From Terripilifer ovatus (lineage in GTDB: Bacteria > Pseudomonadota > Alphaproteobacteria > Rhizobiales > Beijerinckiaceae), in assembly GCA_029222685.1 (NCBI GenBank), contig JARHVB010000084.1:1-61233 (forward strand): 61,233 nucleotides of DNA, in the 5' to 3' direction. The first letter of the stretch is position 1. The number at the start of each line of letters is the position of its first letter. This document shows positions 49,990 through 58,104 of the stretch, one piece after another. A model generated the notes under the pieces. That model had not been told where the DNA came from, did not search any database, and saw nothing but the letters and a program-made list of their open reading frames with translations. Made by a program: the position numbers and the translations under genes.

Positions 49990-50364
49990 ATGCCTGAAGT
50001 GAATGTCGGCAATGCATCGTCGTTCTCCGATCCCGGCCGCAAGGTCTTCGAAGTCTCGGGACAGGAAGTCGGCGTGTTTCTTCTCGCCGGTGAGTTCTAC
50101 GCGTGGGAAAATCGCTGTCCGCATCTCGATGGACCTGCCTGCCAGGGCCGCCTGCTGGCGCTGGCAACCGAGGCGGTGAACGAGGACCGCACCAGCCGCG
50201 GCCGCGAGTTCTCGAAGGAGCACATGAACATCATCTGCCCCTGGCACGGGATGGAGTTCGACATCCGCACCGGCCGTCATCCGACCAATCAGGCGATTCG
50301 CCTGCGCAAGGTTCCACTGCGGGTCGAGCGCGGCGAAATCTATGTGACGTTGCGCGGCGCGTGA
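49990..50364 (+). CDS. Rieske-type [2Fe-2S] ferredoxin-like protein
   Basis: The 124-residue single-domain protein has cluster ligands C43/H45 in NRCPHLDG and C83/H86 in CPWHGMEFDIRTG. The 37 residues between the two pairs are about twice the usual distance in ferredoxins and contain an additional cysteine, C51. It is the second gene of a pair with the amidohydrolase. No oxygenase alpha subunit or reductase gene is in the window, so its redox partner is unknown. It has no signal peptide. Confidence 0.87.
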   Translation: MPEVNVGNASSFSDPGRKVFEVSGQEVGVFLLAGEFYAWENRCPHLDGPACQGRLLALATEAVNEDRTSRGREFSKEHMNIICPWHGMEFDIRTGRHPTNQAIRLRKVPLRVERGEIYVTLRGA

Positions 50365-50365
50365 C

Positions 50366-50422
50366 ACCTTCGCCCGCTTGCGGGAGAAGGTGGCCCTTGC
50401 GGAGCAAGGGCGGATGAGGGTG
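50366..50422. repeat. Dispersed palindromic repeat (family B), copy 3
   Basis: CCTTCGCCCGCTTGCGGGAGAAGG in shortened form is followed by TGGCCCTTGCGGAGCAAGGG and CGGATGAGGG. It begins at the stop codon of the Rieske gene and may act as its terminator. Confidence 0.8.
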
Positions 50423-50551
50423 GTGCGCGATCATCTCTGACATGTGCGAAATCAGACATCACGGACGTGCAAACTGGGCGTCCAACCTCGCCTGTCTTGT
50501 CACTGCCACCTTTGGATGCGAACCACCCTCCGTTCATTAACGGAGATCATT

Positions 50552-50854
50552 ATGATTCTTAAATCGCTCATTCTTGGAACGTCCATTTTCGCAGTCCTGT
50601 CCATGAATGTGATGGCCGCCGAGCCAATCGGCGTTCCCTCATGCGACGACTTCCTCACCAAGTACGAGGCCTGCATCAATAACAACGTCCCCGCCGCTCA
50701 AAAGAGCATGGTCCAGGGTCAGGTCGACCAGATGCGCAAGAGCTGGATGGATCTCGCCAAGAACCCGCAGACGAAGCCGGCCTTGGATTCAGCTTGCAAG
50801 ACCTCTGCGGAGCAGATGAAGGCGGTTGTCAGCGCCTATAAGTGCACGTTCTGA
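50552..50854 (+). CDS. Small exported four-cysteine protein
   Basis: From the ATG at 50552 (GGAG seven bases upstream) the product is 100 residues. It has a signal peptide (to about NVMAAE), then a helical mature part with four cysteines in PSCDDF, YEACI, DSACK and YKCTF. These could make two disulfides in the periplasm. I do not recognise a named family; similar small secreted proteins occur in Bradyrhizobium-like genomes. It has its own start region and is followed by a hairpin, so it is probably a separate transcription unit. Confidence 0.72.
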   Translation: MILKSLILGTSIFAVLSMNVMAAEPIGVPSCDDFLTKYEACINNNVPAAQKSMVQGQVDQMRKSWMDLAKNPQTKPALDSACKTSAEQMKAVVSAYKCTF

Positions 50855-50869
50855 TTCTAACATGAGATG

Positions 50870-50904
50870 CAATGCAGGCATCCAGGCACTTTATGCCTGC
50901 ATTG
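50870..50904 (+). terminator. Hairpin after the small exported protein gene
   Basis: CAATGCAGGCAT (50870-50881) pairs with ATGCCTGCATTG (50893-50904), 12 bp with an 11-nt loop. The T-run after it is short (TTG), so termination may be partial. Confidence 0.55.
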
Positions 50905-50915
50905 TTGCGCCTTAC

Positions 50916-51089
50916 CAGAAGCCCTCATCCTGAGGAGCCTGCGTAGCAGGCGTCTCGAAGGACGCGGGCGTCAGGCCGAAATCCATACTTCCAGGCATGC
51001 GTGGCTCGTCAATTTCAGGATGCGTGGAGACGCGCCCCCGTCCTTCGAGACGCGCTCTGCGAGCGCTCCTTCAGGATGAGGGCTTCTGG
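50916..51089. repeat. Dispersed palindromic repeat pair (family A), inverted copies
   Basis: CAGAAGCCCTCATCCTGAGG...GTCTCGAAGGACGCGGGCG (50916-50970) and its inverted partner CGCCCCCGTCCTTCGAGACG...CAGGATGAGGGCTTCTGG (51033-51089) face each other about 60 bp apart. The inverted partner overlaps the 3' end of the hyuB gene. Confidence 0.85.
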
Positions 51090-52741
51090 ATGTTTTGGAC
51101 GTTTGCCGAGTCCACGCTCACATACCCGTCTTCCACATCCCTTCTCCGCGCCTCCACATCGCGCTTCACCGGATCGCCATAGCCACCGCCAGCGGGCGCC
51201 TCGATGCGATAGCGTTGCCCGGCCTTGAGCTCGACCCGGCAATTGGCGGGCATCTGCTTTTCATCGGGCTGGCCGGGCTGGAACAGGAAGCGGCTGCGCC
51301 GTCCTGGCGCGCCGCCCGCCACCCCATTGGGAGCGAACTTCGTCTTGTCGCCGCGATAGAGCACAACCGCCGGCTGCTGCACTTCATATTCGCGCCGGAA
51401 ACTCAAACCGCCGCGAAATTCGCCGTCGCCACCGGAATTAGGGATGAGTTCGAAGCGCGTCACCCGGCAGGGAAACTCGCTCTCCACGATCTCGATCGGC
51501 GTCACATAGATATTCGACAGATGCACGGTGACGCCGGATGCGCCGTCCTGCGTCGCTGTACCACCATAGGCAGACCCGAAGATCTCATGCTGGTTGTGAT
51601 GCACCTGCCGTTCGCCCGCGCCGAAAGCGACGACGATGGAGCCGCCGCTGCCGCCCGCGTTGGCGGCGGCGCGCGCCGGAAAGAACGGATTCAGCGCCTC
51701 GATCACTACGTCGATAAGCCGCTGGCAGCTTTTCATATAGCTCGAACACGGCGCCGGCGGTTGCGCGTTCACCACCGAGCCTTCCGGCGCGACGATGGTG
51801 ACGAGCGAGCGTGCCGCATCGCTGTATCGCAGCGCCGGGTCCATCAGCCCGATCAGCGCGTGAAAGCAGCAGGCCTCCACCAGCGGCATGCGCAGGTTCA
51901 CCGGGGTGCGTGCCTGCGGGTCGCTGTCGGAAAAATCGAACGTCACATGGCCGCCGCGCACTTGGACGGCGACATGCATGCGTACCGGCGGATTATTGTG
52001 TTCGCCATCATTGTCGAGAAAACCTTCGGCCTTGCTGCCGCCATCGGCCAGGCAGGCGAAGGCGGCCTGCATTTCGTAGCCGGCGGAAGAAATCATCTCG
52101 TCGAGCGCCGCCTTGAGCTGCGCCGCACCGATCTCGCGCGCGATCTCTGCGATGCGGTCGCGGCCGATCATCACCGCGCCGGTCTGGCTGCGCATGTCGC
52201 CCAGCACGAGGCGCGGCTGCCGGCTGTTTGCGGCGATCACCCGCTCGATATCGGGCAGCAATCTGCCGCCGGCATAAAGCCGGATCGGCGGCACCATCAG
52301 GCCTTCCTGAAACATCTCCGTCGCCGAGCCGTAGCTCGATCCGGCCACCGTGCCGCCGATGTCGGCCTTGTGGGCGATGGCGGCGGAAAATCCGACAAGC
52401 TCGCCATCGACGATGATCGGCGCCATGATCGCCATGTCGGGCGCATGCGGCGTGAAGCCTTCATAGGGATGGTTCGACACGAAGATGTCGCCCTCCGCGA
52501 GATTGTCGCGGCCGTAGAGCGCCATGATCTTGCGCGCCAGATAATAATAAGATGTCGCGTGATAGAACATCGGCGGCGAAGAAATCAGCCGCCCCTCCGC
52601 ATCGATGATGACGCAGGAGAAATCGCGCGATTCGCGAATGATCGTCGAATAACCCGAGCGGAAGAAATGATGCGACATTTCCTCCATCAGGCAACCGATG
52701 CGGTTGCGCAGAATCTGAACCGTGACGGGATCGATCTTCAA
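51071..52741 (-). CDS. hyuB: Hydantoinase B / 5-oxoprolinase beta-type subunit
   Basis: The 556-residue protein has HyuB features: DPVTVQILRNRIGCLMEEMS at the N-terminus, then IAHKADIGGTVAGS, NHPYEGFTPHAPD and a C-terminal GGAPGRRSRFLF. Together with HyuA it uses ATP to open a cyclic amide such as hydantoin or 5-oxoproline, or in relatives carboxylates acetone/acetophenone; substrate unknown here. It starts at TTG within a TTGA overlap with hyuA. Its last codons (QKPSS and stop) are formed by the inverted repeat, so the tail was set by the repeat insertion. Confidence 0.9.
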   Translation of the reverse strand: MKIDPVTVQILRNRIGCLMEEMSHHFFRSGYSTIIRESRDFSCVIIDAEGRLISSPPMFYHATSYYYLARKIMALYGRDNLAEGDIFVSNHPYEGFTPHAPDMAIMAPIIVDGELVGFSAAIAHKADIGGTVAGSSYGSATEMFQEGLMVPPIRLYAGGRLLPDIERVIAANSRQPRLVLGDMRSQTGAVMIGRDRIAEIAREIGAAQLKAALDEMISSAGYEMQAAFACLADGGSKAEGFLDNDGEHNNPPVRMHVAVQVRGGHVTFDFSDSDPQARTPVNLRMPLVEACCFHALIGLMDPALRYSDAARSLVTIVAPEGSVVNAQPPAPCSSYMKSCQRLIDVVIEALNPFFPARAAANAGGSGGSIVVAFGAGERQVHHNQHEIFGSAYGGTATQDGASGVTVHLSNIYVTPIEIVESEFPCRVTRFELIPNSGGDGEFRGGLSFRREYEVQQPAVVLYRGDKTKFAPNGVAGGAPGRRSRFLFQPGQPDEKQMPANCRVELKAGQRYRIEAPAGGGYGDPVKRDVEARRRDVEDGYVSVDSANVQNIQKPSS

Positions 52742-54810
52742 CGCTGCGCCCTTTCGAGAATGAGATTGCGGTAATGGTCGCAGCTTATGTTCCAGCCGTC
52801 CGGCACGATGGTCGTAGCGTCGACCTGCTCAATGATCGCAGGCCCGCTGGCGCGCCATCCCGGCTGCAAGCTCTCGCGGTGCCAGAGTGCGGCCTCCACC
52901 TTGCGCGCAGGTCCCAGAACGAGCGCGCGCTTGCCTGTCGGCGCCGCCCGCGTGGTGTCTCCGTCCGCTTCTTCCATCGCCCTGTATTTCGGCATGATGA
53001 CGCTGGCGCGCACGCGGTAGCTGACGATCTCGATGGCCGTGTCGCGCGCCGAATGTCCGTGCAGCGCCGCGTGCTGCTCATGGAAGCGCTCGCCCAGCGC
53101 GTCCAGCGCGGCGCGGTCGAGGGGCGCGGCAAGGCCATCGAGCCCGACTCTCAATTCATAGCCCTGGCCGGCGTAGCGCAGATCGACCTCGCGGGCCAAG
53201 ATAGCGCCGTCCGGCTGCAATCCCTCGCCTGAGATTTCAGCTTTCGCAGCTTGCGCGAGATCGTCGAAACAGGCTTCCGCGTGAGACGGCGACAGCGTCG
53301 CAAGATCGCTCATTTCCGAGCGCATGTAATCGTGCCGGACATCGGTGCAGAGCAGGCCGAGCGCCGAGAATGCGCCCGGGTTCAGTGGCACCAGGACTCT
53401 CGGAATGCCGAGATCCTCGGCCACCTGCGCCGCATGCACGGGGCCCGCGCCGCCGAATGGCAGCAAGGTGTAATCGGCAAGGTCGATGCCCTTCTTGGCC
53501 GCCTCGATGCGGATGGCATCGGTGATGCGCGCATTGATGATGCGCACGATGCCCGACGCGGCGCCTTCGATGTCCGTGCCGGCGCGCGCCAGCCGCGTCT
53601 CGATCGCATGCCGCGCCGCCGCCAGATCGAGTTTGGATTTGCCGCCGAGAAAGAAATCCGGATTGAGCCCGCCACAGACCAGATTGGCATCGGTGACGGT
53701 CGGCTCCGTGCCGCCGCGGCCATAGCAGGCCGGCCCCGGCGTGGCACCAGCACTTTGTGGGCCGATCTCGAGCATGCCCGCTGCGTTGACCCAGGCGATG
53801 GAGCCGCCGCCGGCCGGAATGGTCGAAATGTCGAGCGAGGGCACGCCGACGATGCGCCCGTCGACCATGCTTTCGGCATGTTCGAGCGCTTCACCGGCCT
53901 CAATGAAGGCGATGTCGCAGCTCGTGCCGCCGATGTCCATGGTGACGAGATTGCGCCACCCCTGTTGATGCCCGAGCAGATAACTGGCGCCGCGCACGCC
54001 GGCCGCCGGTCCCGACAGCAGGGTGCGTACCGCATGGGTCTGCGCATCGGCGACGAGCGGCATGACGCCGCCGTTGGATTGCATGAGGAAGCGCTGCTTC
54101 GTCGATATGCCCAGCCGGTCGAGGCCATTGGCGAGGTCGGCGCAATAGCGCGACAGCACCGGCGCCAGATAGGCGTTGACCATCGTGGTCGAAAAGCGTG
54201 GCCATTCGCGGATGCGCGGCAGCACGTGGCTCGAACACGAGACGAAGGCTTCCGGCGCGACCTTGCGGATGATCTCCGCTGCGCGCTTTTCATGATCGCC
54301 GTTCATGAAGGAGAAGAGAAAGCAGACGCCGAACGAAGTGACGCCTTGTTCTGTGAGCGACTGCGCCGCCGCCCGCACGGCCGCCTCGTCGAGCGGCTCG
54401 ATCTCGTGGCCCCGCCAGTCGATGCGGCCGCCGATCTCGCGCACGAAGCCGGGGCGGGCCAGGGGCTCGGGACGGCGGAACAGATGGTCGAACGGGCTGG
54501 TGCCGTCACGCGCCTGCGTCTGCACCTCCAGAATGCCGCGCATGGCCGCATTGATCAGCAGGCCCACTTCCGCGCCCTTCATTTCGAGGAGCGCATTCGT
54601 CGTCGCGGTGGTGCCGTGACTGAAGAACTCGATGTCCTGCGGCGCGACGCCGGAAGCGATGAAACGTTCAAGCCCGGCGAGCACCGCGATGGCAGGATTG
54701 TGCGGCGTGCTCGGCAGTTTTTCGATGCGATACGTCCGGCTGGTCGTATCGGTCAGCACCATGTCGGTATGCGTGCCGCCGACATCGATGCCGATGCGAT
54801 ATGTTTTCAA
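52738..54810 (-). CDS. hyuA: Hydantoinase A / 5-oxoprolinase alpha-type subunit
   Basis: The 690-residue protein has the HyuA N-terminal domain (GIDVGGTHTDMVL) and the actin-like ATPase region (TMDIGGTSCDIAF, FSHGTTATTNALLE, PFGGAGPVHA), with the C-terminal domain typical of the family. The start is TTG at 54810 with AGAGGAA upstream; no ATG fits, and the conserved N-terminus begins here. The order is hyuA then hyuB, downstream of ABC ATPase and permease genes on the same strand, which suggests import and opening of a cyclic amide or related compound. Confidence 0.9.
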   Translation of the reverse strand: MKTYRIGIDVGGTHTDMVLTDTTSRTYRIEKLPSTPHNPAIAVLAGLERFIASGVAPQDIEFFSHGTTATTNALLEMKGAEVGLLINAAMRGILEVQTQARDGTSPFDHLFRRPEPLARPGFVREIGGRIDWRGHEIEPLDEAAVRAAAQSLTEQGVTSFGVCFLFSFMNGDHEKRAAEIIRKVAPEAFVSCSSHVLPRIREWPRFSTTMVNAYLAPVLSRYCADLANGLDRLGISTKQRFLMQSNGGVMPLVADAQTHAVRTLLSGPAAGVRGASYLLGHQQGWRNLVTMDIGGTSCDIAFIEAGEALEHAESMVDGRIVGVPSLDISTIPAGGGSIAWVNAAGMLEIGPQSAGATPGPACYGRGGTEPTVTDANLVCGGLNPDFFLGGKSKLDLAAARHAIETRLARAGTDIEGAASGIVRIINARITDAIRIEAAKKGIDLADYTLLPFGGAGPVHAAQVAEDLGIPRVLVPLNPGAFSALGLLCTDVRHDYMRSEMSDLATLSPSHAEACFDDLAQAAKAEISGEGLQPDGAILAREVDLRYAGQGYELRVGLDGLAAPLDRAALDALGERFHEQHAALHGHSARDTAIEIVSYRVRASVIMPKYRAMEEADGDTTRAAPTGKRALVLGPARKVEAALWHRESLQPGWRASGPAIIEQVDATTIVPDGWNISCDHYRNLILERAQR

Positions 54811-54870
54811 TGGGTTCCTCTCGTGTTTCCTCCCGGCTGAATGCTCTGCGGCGTTCTAACCGATACATAT

Positions 54871-55971
54871 CTATGCCGGTGTGGCCCAGGCGGCCTGCCT
54901 GTCCGCCACAACGGTGACCGTGCTGCCGTTCTCCGGATTGGTGACCGCCGGCACGTCGATGTTGAGCCGACCTGCCGGCGTCTCGACAATAAGCGAGCGG
55001 TGTGTGCCGCGAAAGATCGATTGTACGACCTGTCCGTTCCAGGTCATCGCATCGGCTGCCGTTGCCGTGCCATTGGTCGAAACGCCCATGTTCTCCGACC
55101 TGATCATGACGACCACCTGCGCGCCGAGGGGCTGCGCACTCGAGCAGCCGCACGGGCCGGTCCAGCCTGGCCCGTCAAGCGTCAGCATGAAACTGCCGTT
55201 GGCCTGCTGCGTGCAATGGGTGACCTGCGACGGCAGGAAATTGGGCGAACCGAAGAAGGCGGCGACGCCGCGGCTGGTCGGGTGGCGATAAATATCCTCC
55301 GGCGAGCCGATCTGCAGAATATGACCTGAATGCATCACCACGACCCGGTCGGAGAGCGCCATGGCCTCGCTCTGGTCGTGGGTGACATAGAGACTGGTGA
55401 TGCCGAGCCGCTTCTGCAGCGAGCGGAATTCGTCGCCGGTCTGTGTGCGCAGCCTTGCATCGAGGTTCGATAGCGGTTCGTCGAGCAGCAGCACGCGCGG
55501 CTCGAATACCAGCGCTCGCGCAATGGCGACGCGCTGCTGCTGCCCGCCCGAAAGGGCAGGGGCGGGGCGGTCGGCATAATTCTCCATTTCGACGAGGCGC
55601 AGCGCGCCTTTCACCCGATCCTGGATTTCGTTCGCCGGCCGCCGGCGGATGCGCAGGGGATAGGCGACATTGTCGAACACCGTCATATGCGGCCAGATCG
55701 CGTAGGACTGGAACACCATGCCGAGCATGCGCCGTTCCGGCGGCATGAAGAATTTGGCCTGTGCATCGCTGACGATCTGGCCGTCGATGCCGATGCGCCC
55801 GCCGGTGTTCTGTTCGAGGCCCGCGACCATGCGCAGGGTCGTCGTCTTGCCGCAGCCCGACGGCCCCAGCAGGGTGACGAATTCTCCCGCTTCGACATTG
55901 AGGTTGACGTTATCCACGGCCGCGACGGCCCCGAAGTGCCGGCTTACGTTCTCGAGCGTAATCGCAGCCAT
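54871..55971 (-). CDS. ABC transporter ATP-binding protein (PotA/FbpC-type)
   Basis: The 366-residue ATPase shows Walker A GPSGCGKTT (36-44), Q-loop in MVFQSYAIWPHMTV, signature LSGGQQQRV, Walker B VLLLDEPLSNLD and a TOBE-like C-terminal domain with VVVMIRSENMG. The start at 55971 is supported by AGAGGAAAGTA. PotA/FbpC-type ATPases serve iron, polyamine and phosphonate-like importers. It is 55 bp downstream of the permease gene and 60 bp upstream of hyuA. A DPSxVMC-like CGCSSAQ stretch in the TOBE region adds two cysteines of unknown role. Confidence 0.92.
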   Translation of the reverse strand: MAAITLENVSRHFGAVAAVDNVNLNVEAGEFVTLLGPSGCGKTTTLRMVAGLEQNTGGRIGIDGQIVSDAQAKFFMPPERRMLGMVFQSYAIWPHMTVFDNVAYPLRIRRRPANEIQDRVKGALRLVEMENYADRPAPALSGGQQQRVAIARALVFEPRVLLLDEPLSNLDARLRTQTGDEFRSLQKRLGITSLYVTHDQSEAMALSDRVVVMHSGHILQIGSPEDIYRHPTSRGVAAFFGSPNFLPSQVTHCTQQANGSFMLTLDGPGWTGPCGCSSAQPLGAQVVVMIRSENMGVSTNGTATAADAMTWNGQVVQSIFRGTHRSLIVETPAGRLNIDVPAVTNPENGSTVTVVADRQAAWATPA

Positions 55972-56026
55972 TACTTTCCTCTCTTTAAAACTCAAAATCT
56001 CATGGAAATTGCCGGATGAGCAGCCA

Positions 56027-57796
56027 TTACAACGTGCTGATCCGGCTCTTGATGAAGCGCAATTGCGCCCAGCGGAAGACGATGACGAGCAGCATCATGA
56101 AAAGGCCGATGACGCTGACCTGTTCGGCCTGGCCGTTCGACCACAGCCGCAGCAGGACGACGGACAACACTTCCGAGCCGACCGAATAGAGCAGGATCGA
56201 GGCCGACAGTTCGCGCATGATGCCGAAGAAGGCCAGCACCCAGCCGACCGCGAACGACGGCCAGGCGAGCGCGATGAGAATGCGCCACAGGGTCTGGAAG
56301 AACGTCGCGCCATGGACGCGCGAACATTCCTCAAGGTCATAGGACAATTGCGCATAGGCGCTCGACATGACCCGCACCGACACCGGCGTGCCGAGCGCCA
56401 TATAGGCGAGCATCAGCGCCCAGATCGTACCGTAGATCGGGATCGGGCCGGGCAACATGGCGAAGGCCCAGAGAAAGCCGATGCCGAGCACCATGCCGGG
56501 CATCATCCACGGCAGCCAGGCGAGCGCATCGATGAGACGGCGGCCGCGCCAACGCGTGCGGATCGAGACATAGGCGACGATTGAGCCCAGGAACATGGTT
56601 GCCGTCGCGCCGGCAAGGCCGAGGATCATCGTGTTCCAGAAACCGCGCCAGATCTCGCTGTTGCTGAAAACTGCCGTGTAATGCTCGAACGTGAACATGT
56701 CGCGCGAATAAAAGCCGAAGAATTTGAAGAAGGAGCCGATGGCGAGCTGCCCGATCGGCAGGATCACGGTGATGAAGAAGAACAGGACACAGAAGCCGAA
56801 CGTGACCCATTTCCAGGGACCGAGCTTCATGACGTTCGGCGCATAGCCCTTGCCGGTGACGGTCGAGAAGGTGCGCCCGCGCAGGACATACCATTGCCAG
56901 ATCACCAGAAGGAACATCAGCGCCATGATCGCGAAACTGAGCGCTGTGGCATATTGATAGTCGGGCGTGGCGCGGTGGTTGATGGAATTGTAGATTTCCG
57001 TCGTGATCACGGTGATCTTGGCCGGCGTGCCGAAGAACAGCGGCGATTCAAAATTCTCGATGCCGCGAATGAAGCTGAGAATGAACGAGTTCGTCAGTGC
57101 CGGCAGCATCAGCATCAAGGTGATGTTGCGGAAGGTGCGCCAGCGCGAGGCCCCGCACATGCGGCTCGATTCCTCGAGCGCCGGATCCATCGCCCGGAAA
57201 ATGTCGACGATGAACAGGAACAGGAACGGCGTCGAATATTGCACCTGATGCCAGATGACGCCGCCGTAGGAATAGACGTTGATCGGCGACACGGTGGAGC
57301 CGGTGGCCCATTTCCACACCTGGTTGAGCAGGCCGACCTGCGGATTGCCGAGCATGCCCCAAGCCATCGCGGTGAGGATCGGCGGCACGAAGAAGGGCAG
57401 CGTGATGAGCACTTCGAGCTTGTCGCGATAGGGCGTATCGGTGCGCGCGATGATCCAGGCGAGGAAGACCGCCATCAGCAGCGATGGGACGGTCTTGCCG
57501 AGTGAAATACCGATCGTGTTGAGCAGCACGATCACATTCGACGCGGTCATGATCGACCGGTAGCCGTCCAGGTTGAACTCGCCCGCCATGCCCGGCGGGG
57601 TCGAATGCAGACTGCCGTAAAACAGCATGGTGAGCGGATAGACCGCCAGGAATCCCAGAATGGCGATCAGCGCCAGCACCAGCGCGTCCCGGCCGGTGAA
57701 ATAACGCGCCAGCCGGAAGCCGACATTGTCGACGCCGCCAAGCTTGCTGGTGGGCGTGCTTGAGGATCGCAAGGCTCCGGCTGTGTCGTCCGTCAT
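56027..57796 (-). CDS. Fused ABC transporter permease (FbpB/ThiP-like, two permease domains)
   Basis: The 589-residue membrane protein has about 12 segments in two halves, each with an EAA-type loop: PALEESSRMCGASRWRTFRN and LEECSRVHGATFFQTLWR. This is the build of iron(III) or thiamine-type importers in which both permease domains are in one chain. It is the first gene of the minus-strand operon. No periplasmic binding protein is encoded next to it, which this transporter type requires, so that gene must be elsewhere. Confidence 0.92.
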   Translation of the reverse strand: MTDDTAGALRSSSTPTSKLGGVDNVGFRLARYFTGRDALVLALIAILGFLAVYPLTMLFYGSLHSTPPGMAGEFNLDGYRSIMTASNVIVLLNTIGISLGKTVPSLLMAVFLAWIIARTDTPYRDKLEVLITLPFFVPPILTAMAWGMLGNPQVGLLNQVWKWATGSTVSPINVYSYGGVIWHQVQYSTPFLFLFIVDIFRAMDPALEESSRMCGASRWRTFRNITLMLMLPALTNSFILSFIRGIENFESPLFFGTPAKITVITTEIYNSINHRATPDYQYATALSFAIMALMFLLVIWQWYVLRGRTFSTVTGKGYAPNVMKLGPWKWVTFGFCVLFFFITVILPIGQLAIGSFFKFFGFYSRDMFTFEHYTAVFSNSEIWRGFWNTMILGLAGATATMFLGSIVAYVSIRTRWRGRRLIDALAWLPWMMPGMVLGIGFLWAFAMLPGPIPIYGTIWALMLAYMALGTPVSVRVMSSAYAQLSYDLEECSRVHGATFFQTLWRILIALAWPSFAVGWVLAFFGIMRELSASILLYSVGSEVLSVVLLRLWSNGQAEQVSVIGLFMMLLVIVFRWAQLRFIKSRISTL

Positions 57797-58104
57797 AACA
57801 AGTCCTTCGCGGTTTCCGCCCTGTCGTCCCCGTGCGTGTGCACGTATCGATGCTGGTGCCGCATCTTGAGTGCTGCGTCCTGGAGAGCGCGGCGCAAGTT
57901 ACCCCACCTCGTGATGAGACGAAAGGGCGTAGCGACGAAAGCTCCGCGCTGATTTGTCTATAGTTCTGCCCATTGATGGGGCCTGTCCCGTGCCTGGCGC
58001 GGATAGGTCCAACATTAGGTGCAACCGGCACAATCGGCTATAATAGTGCAATTGGTACACGGTGCGGCGCGAAGTAAACCGCGCGGTGCAAAGGAGACGC
58101 CTGA
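57797..58104. other. 308-bp divergent control region
   Basis: It separates the starts of the ABC/hyu operon (minus) and the amidohydrolase-Rieske operon (plus). I see no gene. It contains the TATAAT and the two operator-like repeats at 58019-58059, and AAAGGAG before the plus-strand ATG. Confidence 0.7.
58019..58059 (+). promoter_or_regulatory. Tandem operator-like repeats around a perfect -10 box
   Basis: GTGCAACCGGCACA (58019-58032) and GTGCAATTGGTACA (58046-58059) match at 11 of 14 positions (consensus GTGCAAYYGGYACA), 27 bp apart. TATAAT at 58039-58044 lies between them. Each copy also has an internal inverted tendency (GTG...CAC). A repressor bound there would block the plus-strand promoter. 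The pattern resembles GntR-type operators, but no regulator gene is in this part of the window. Confidence 0.5.
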
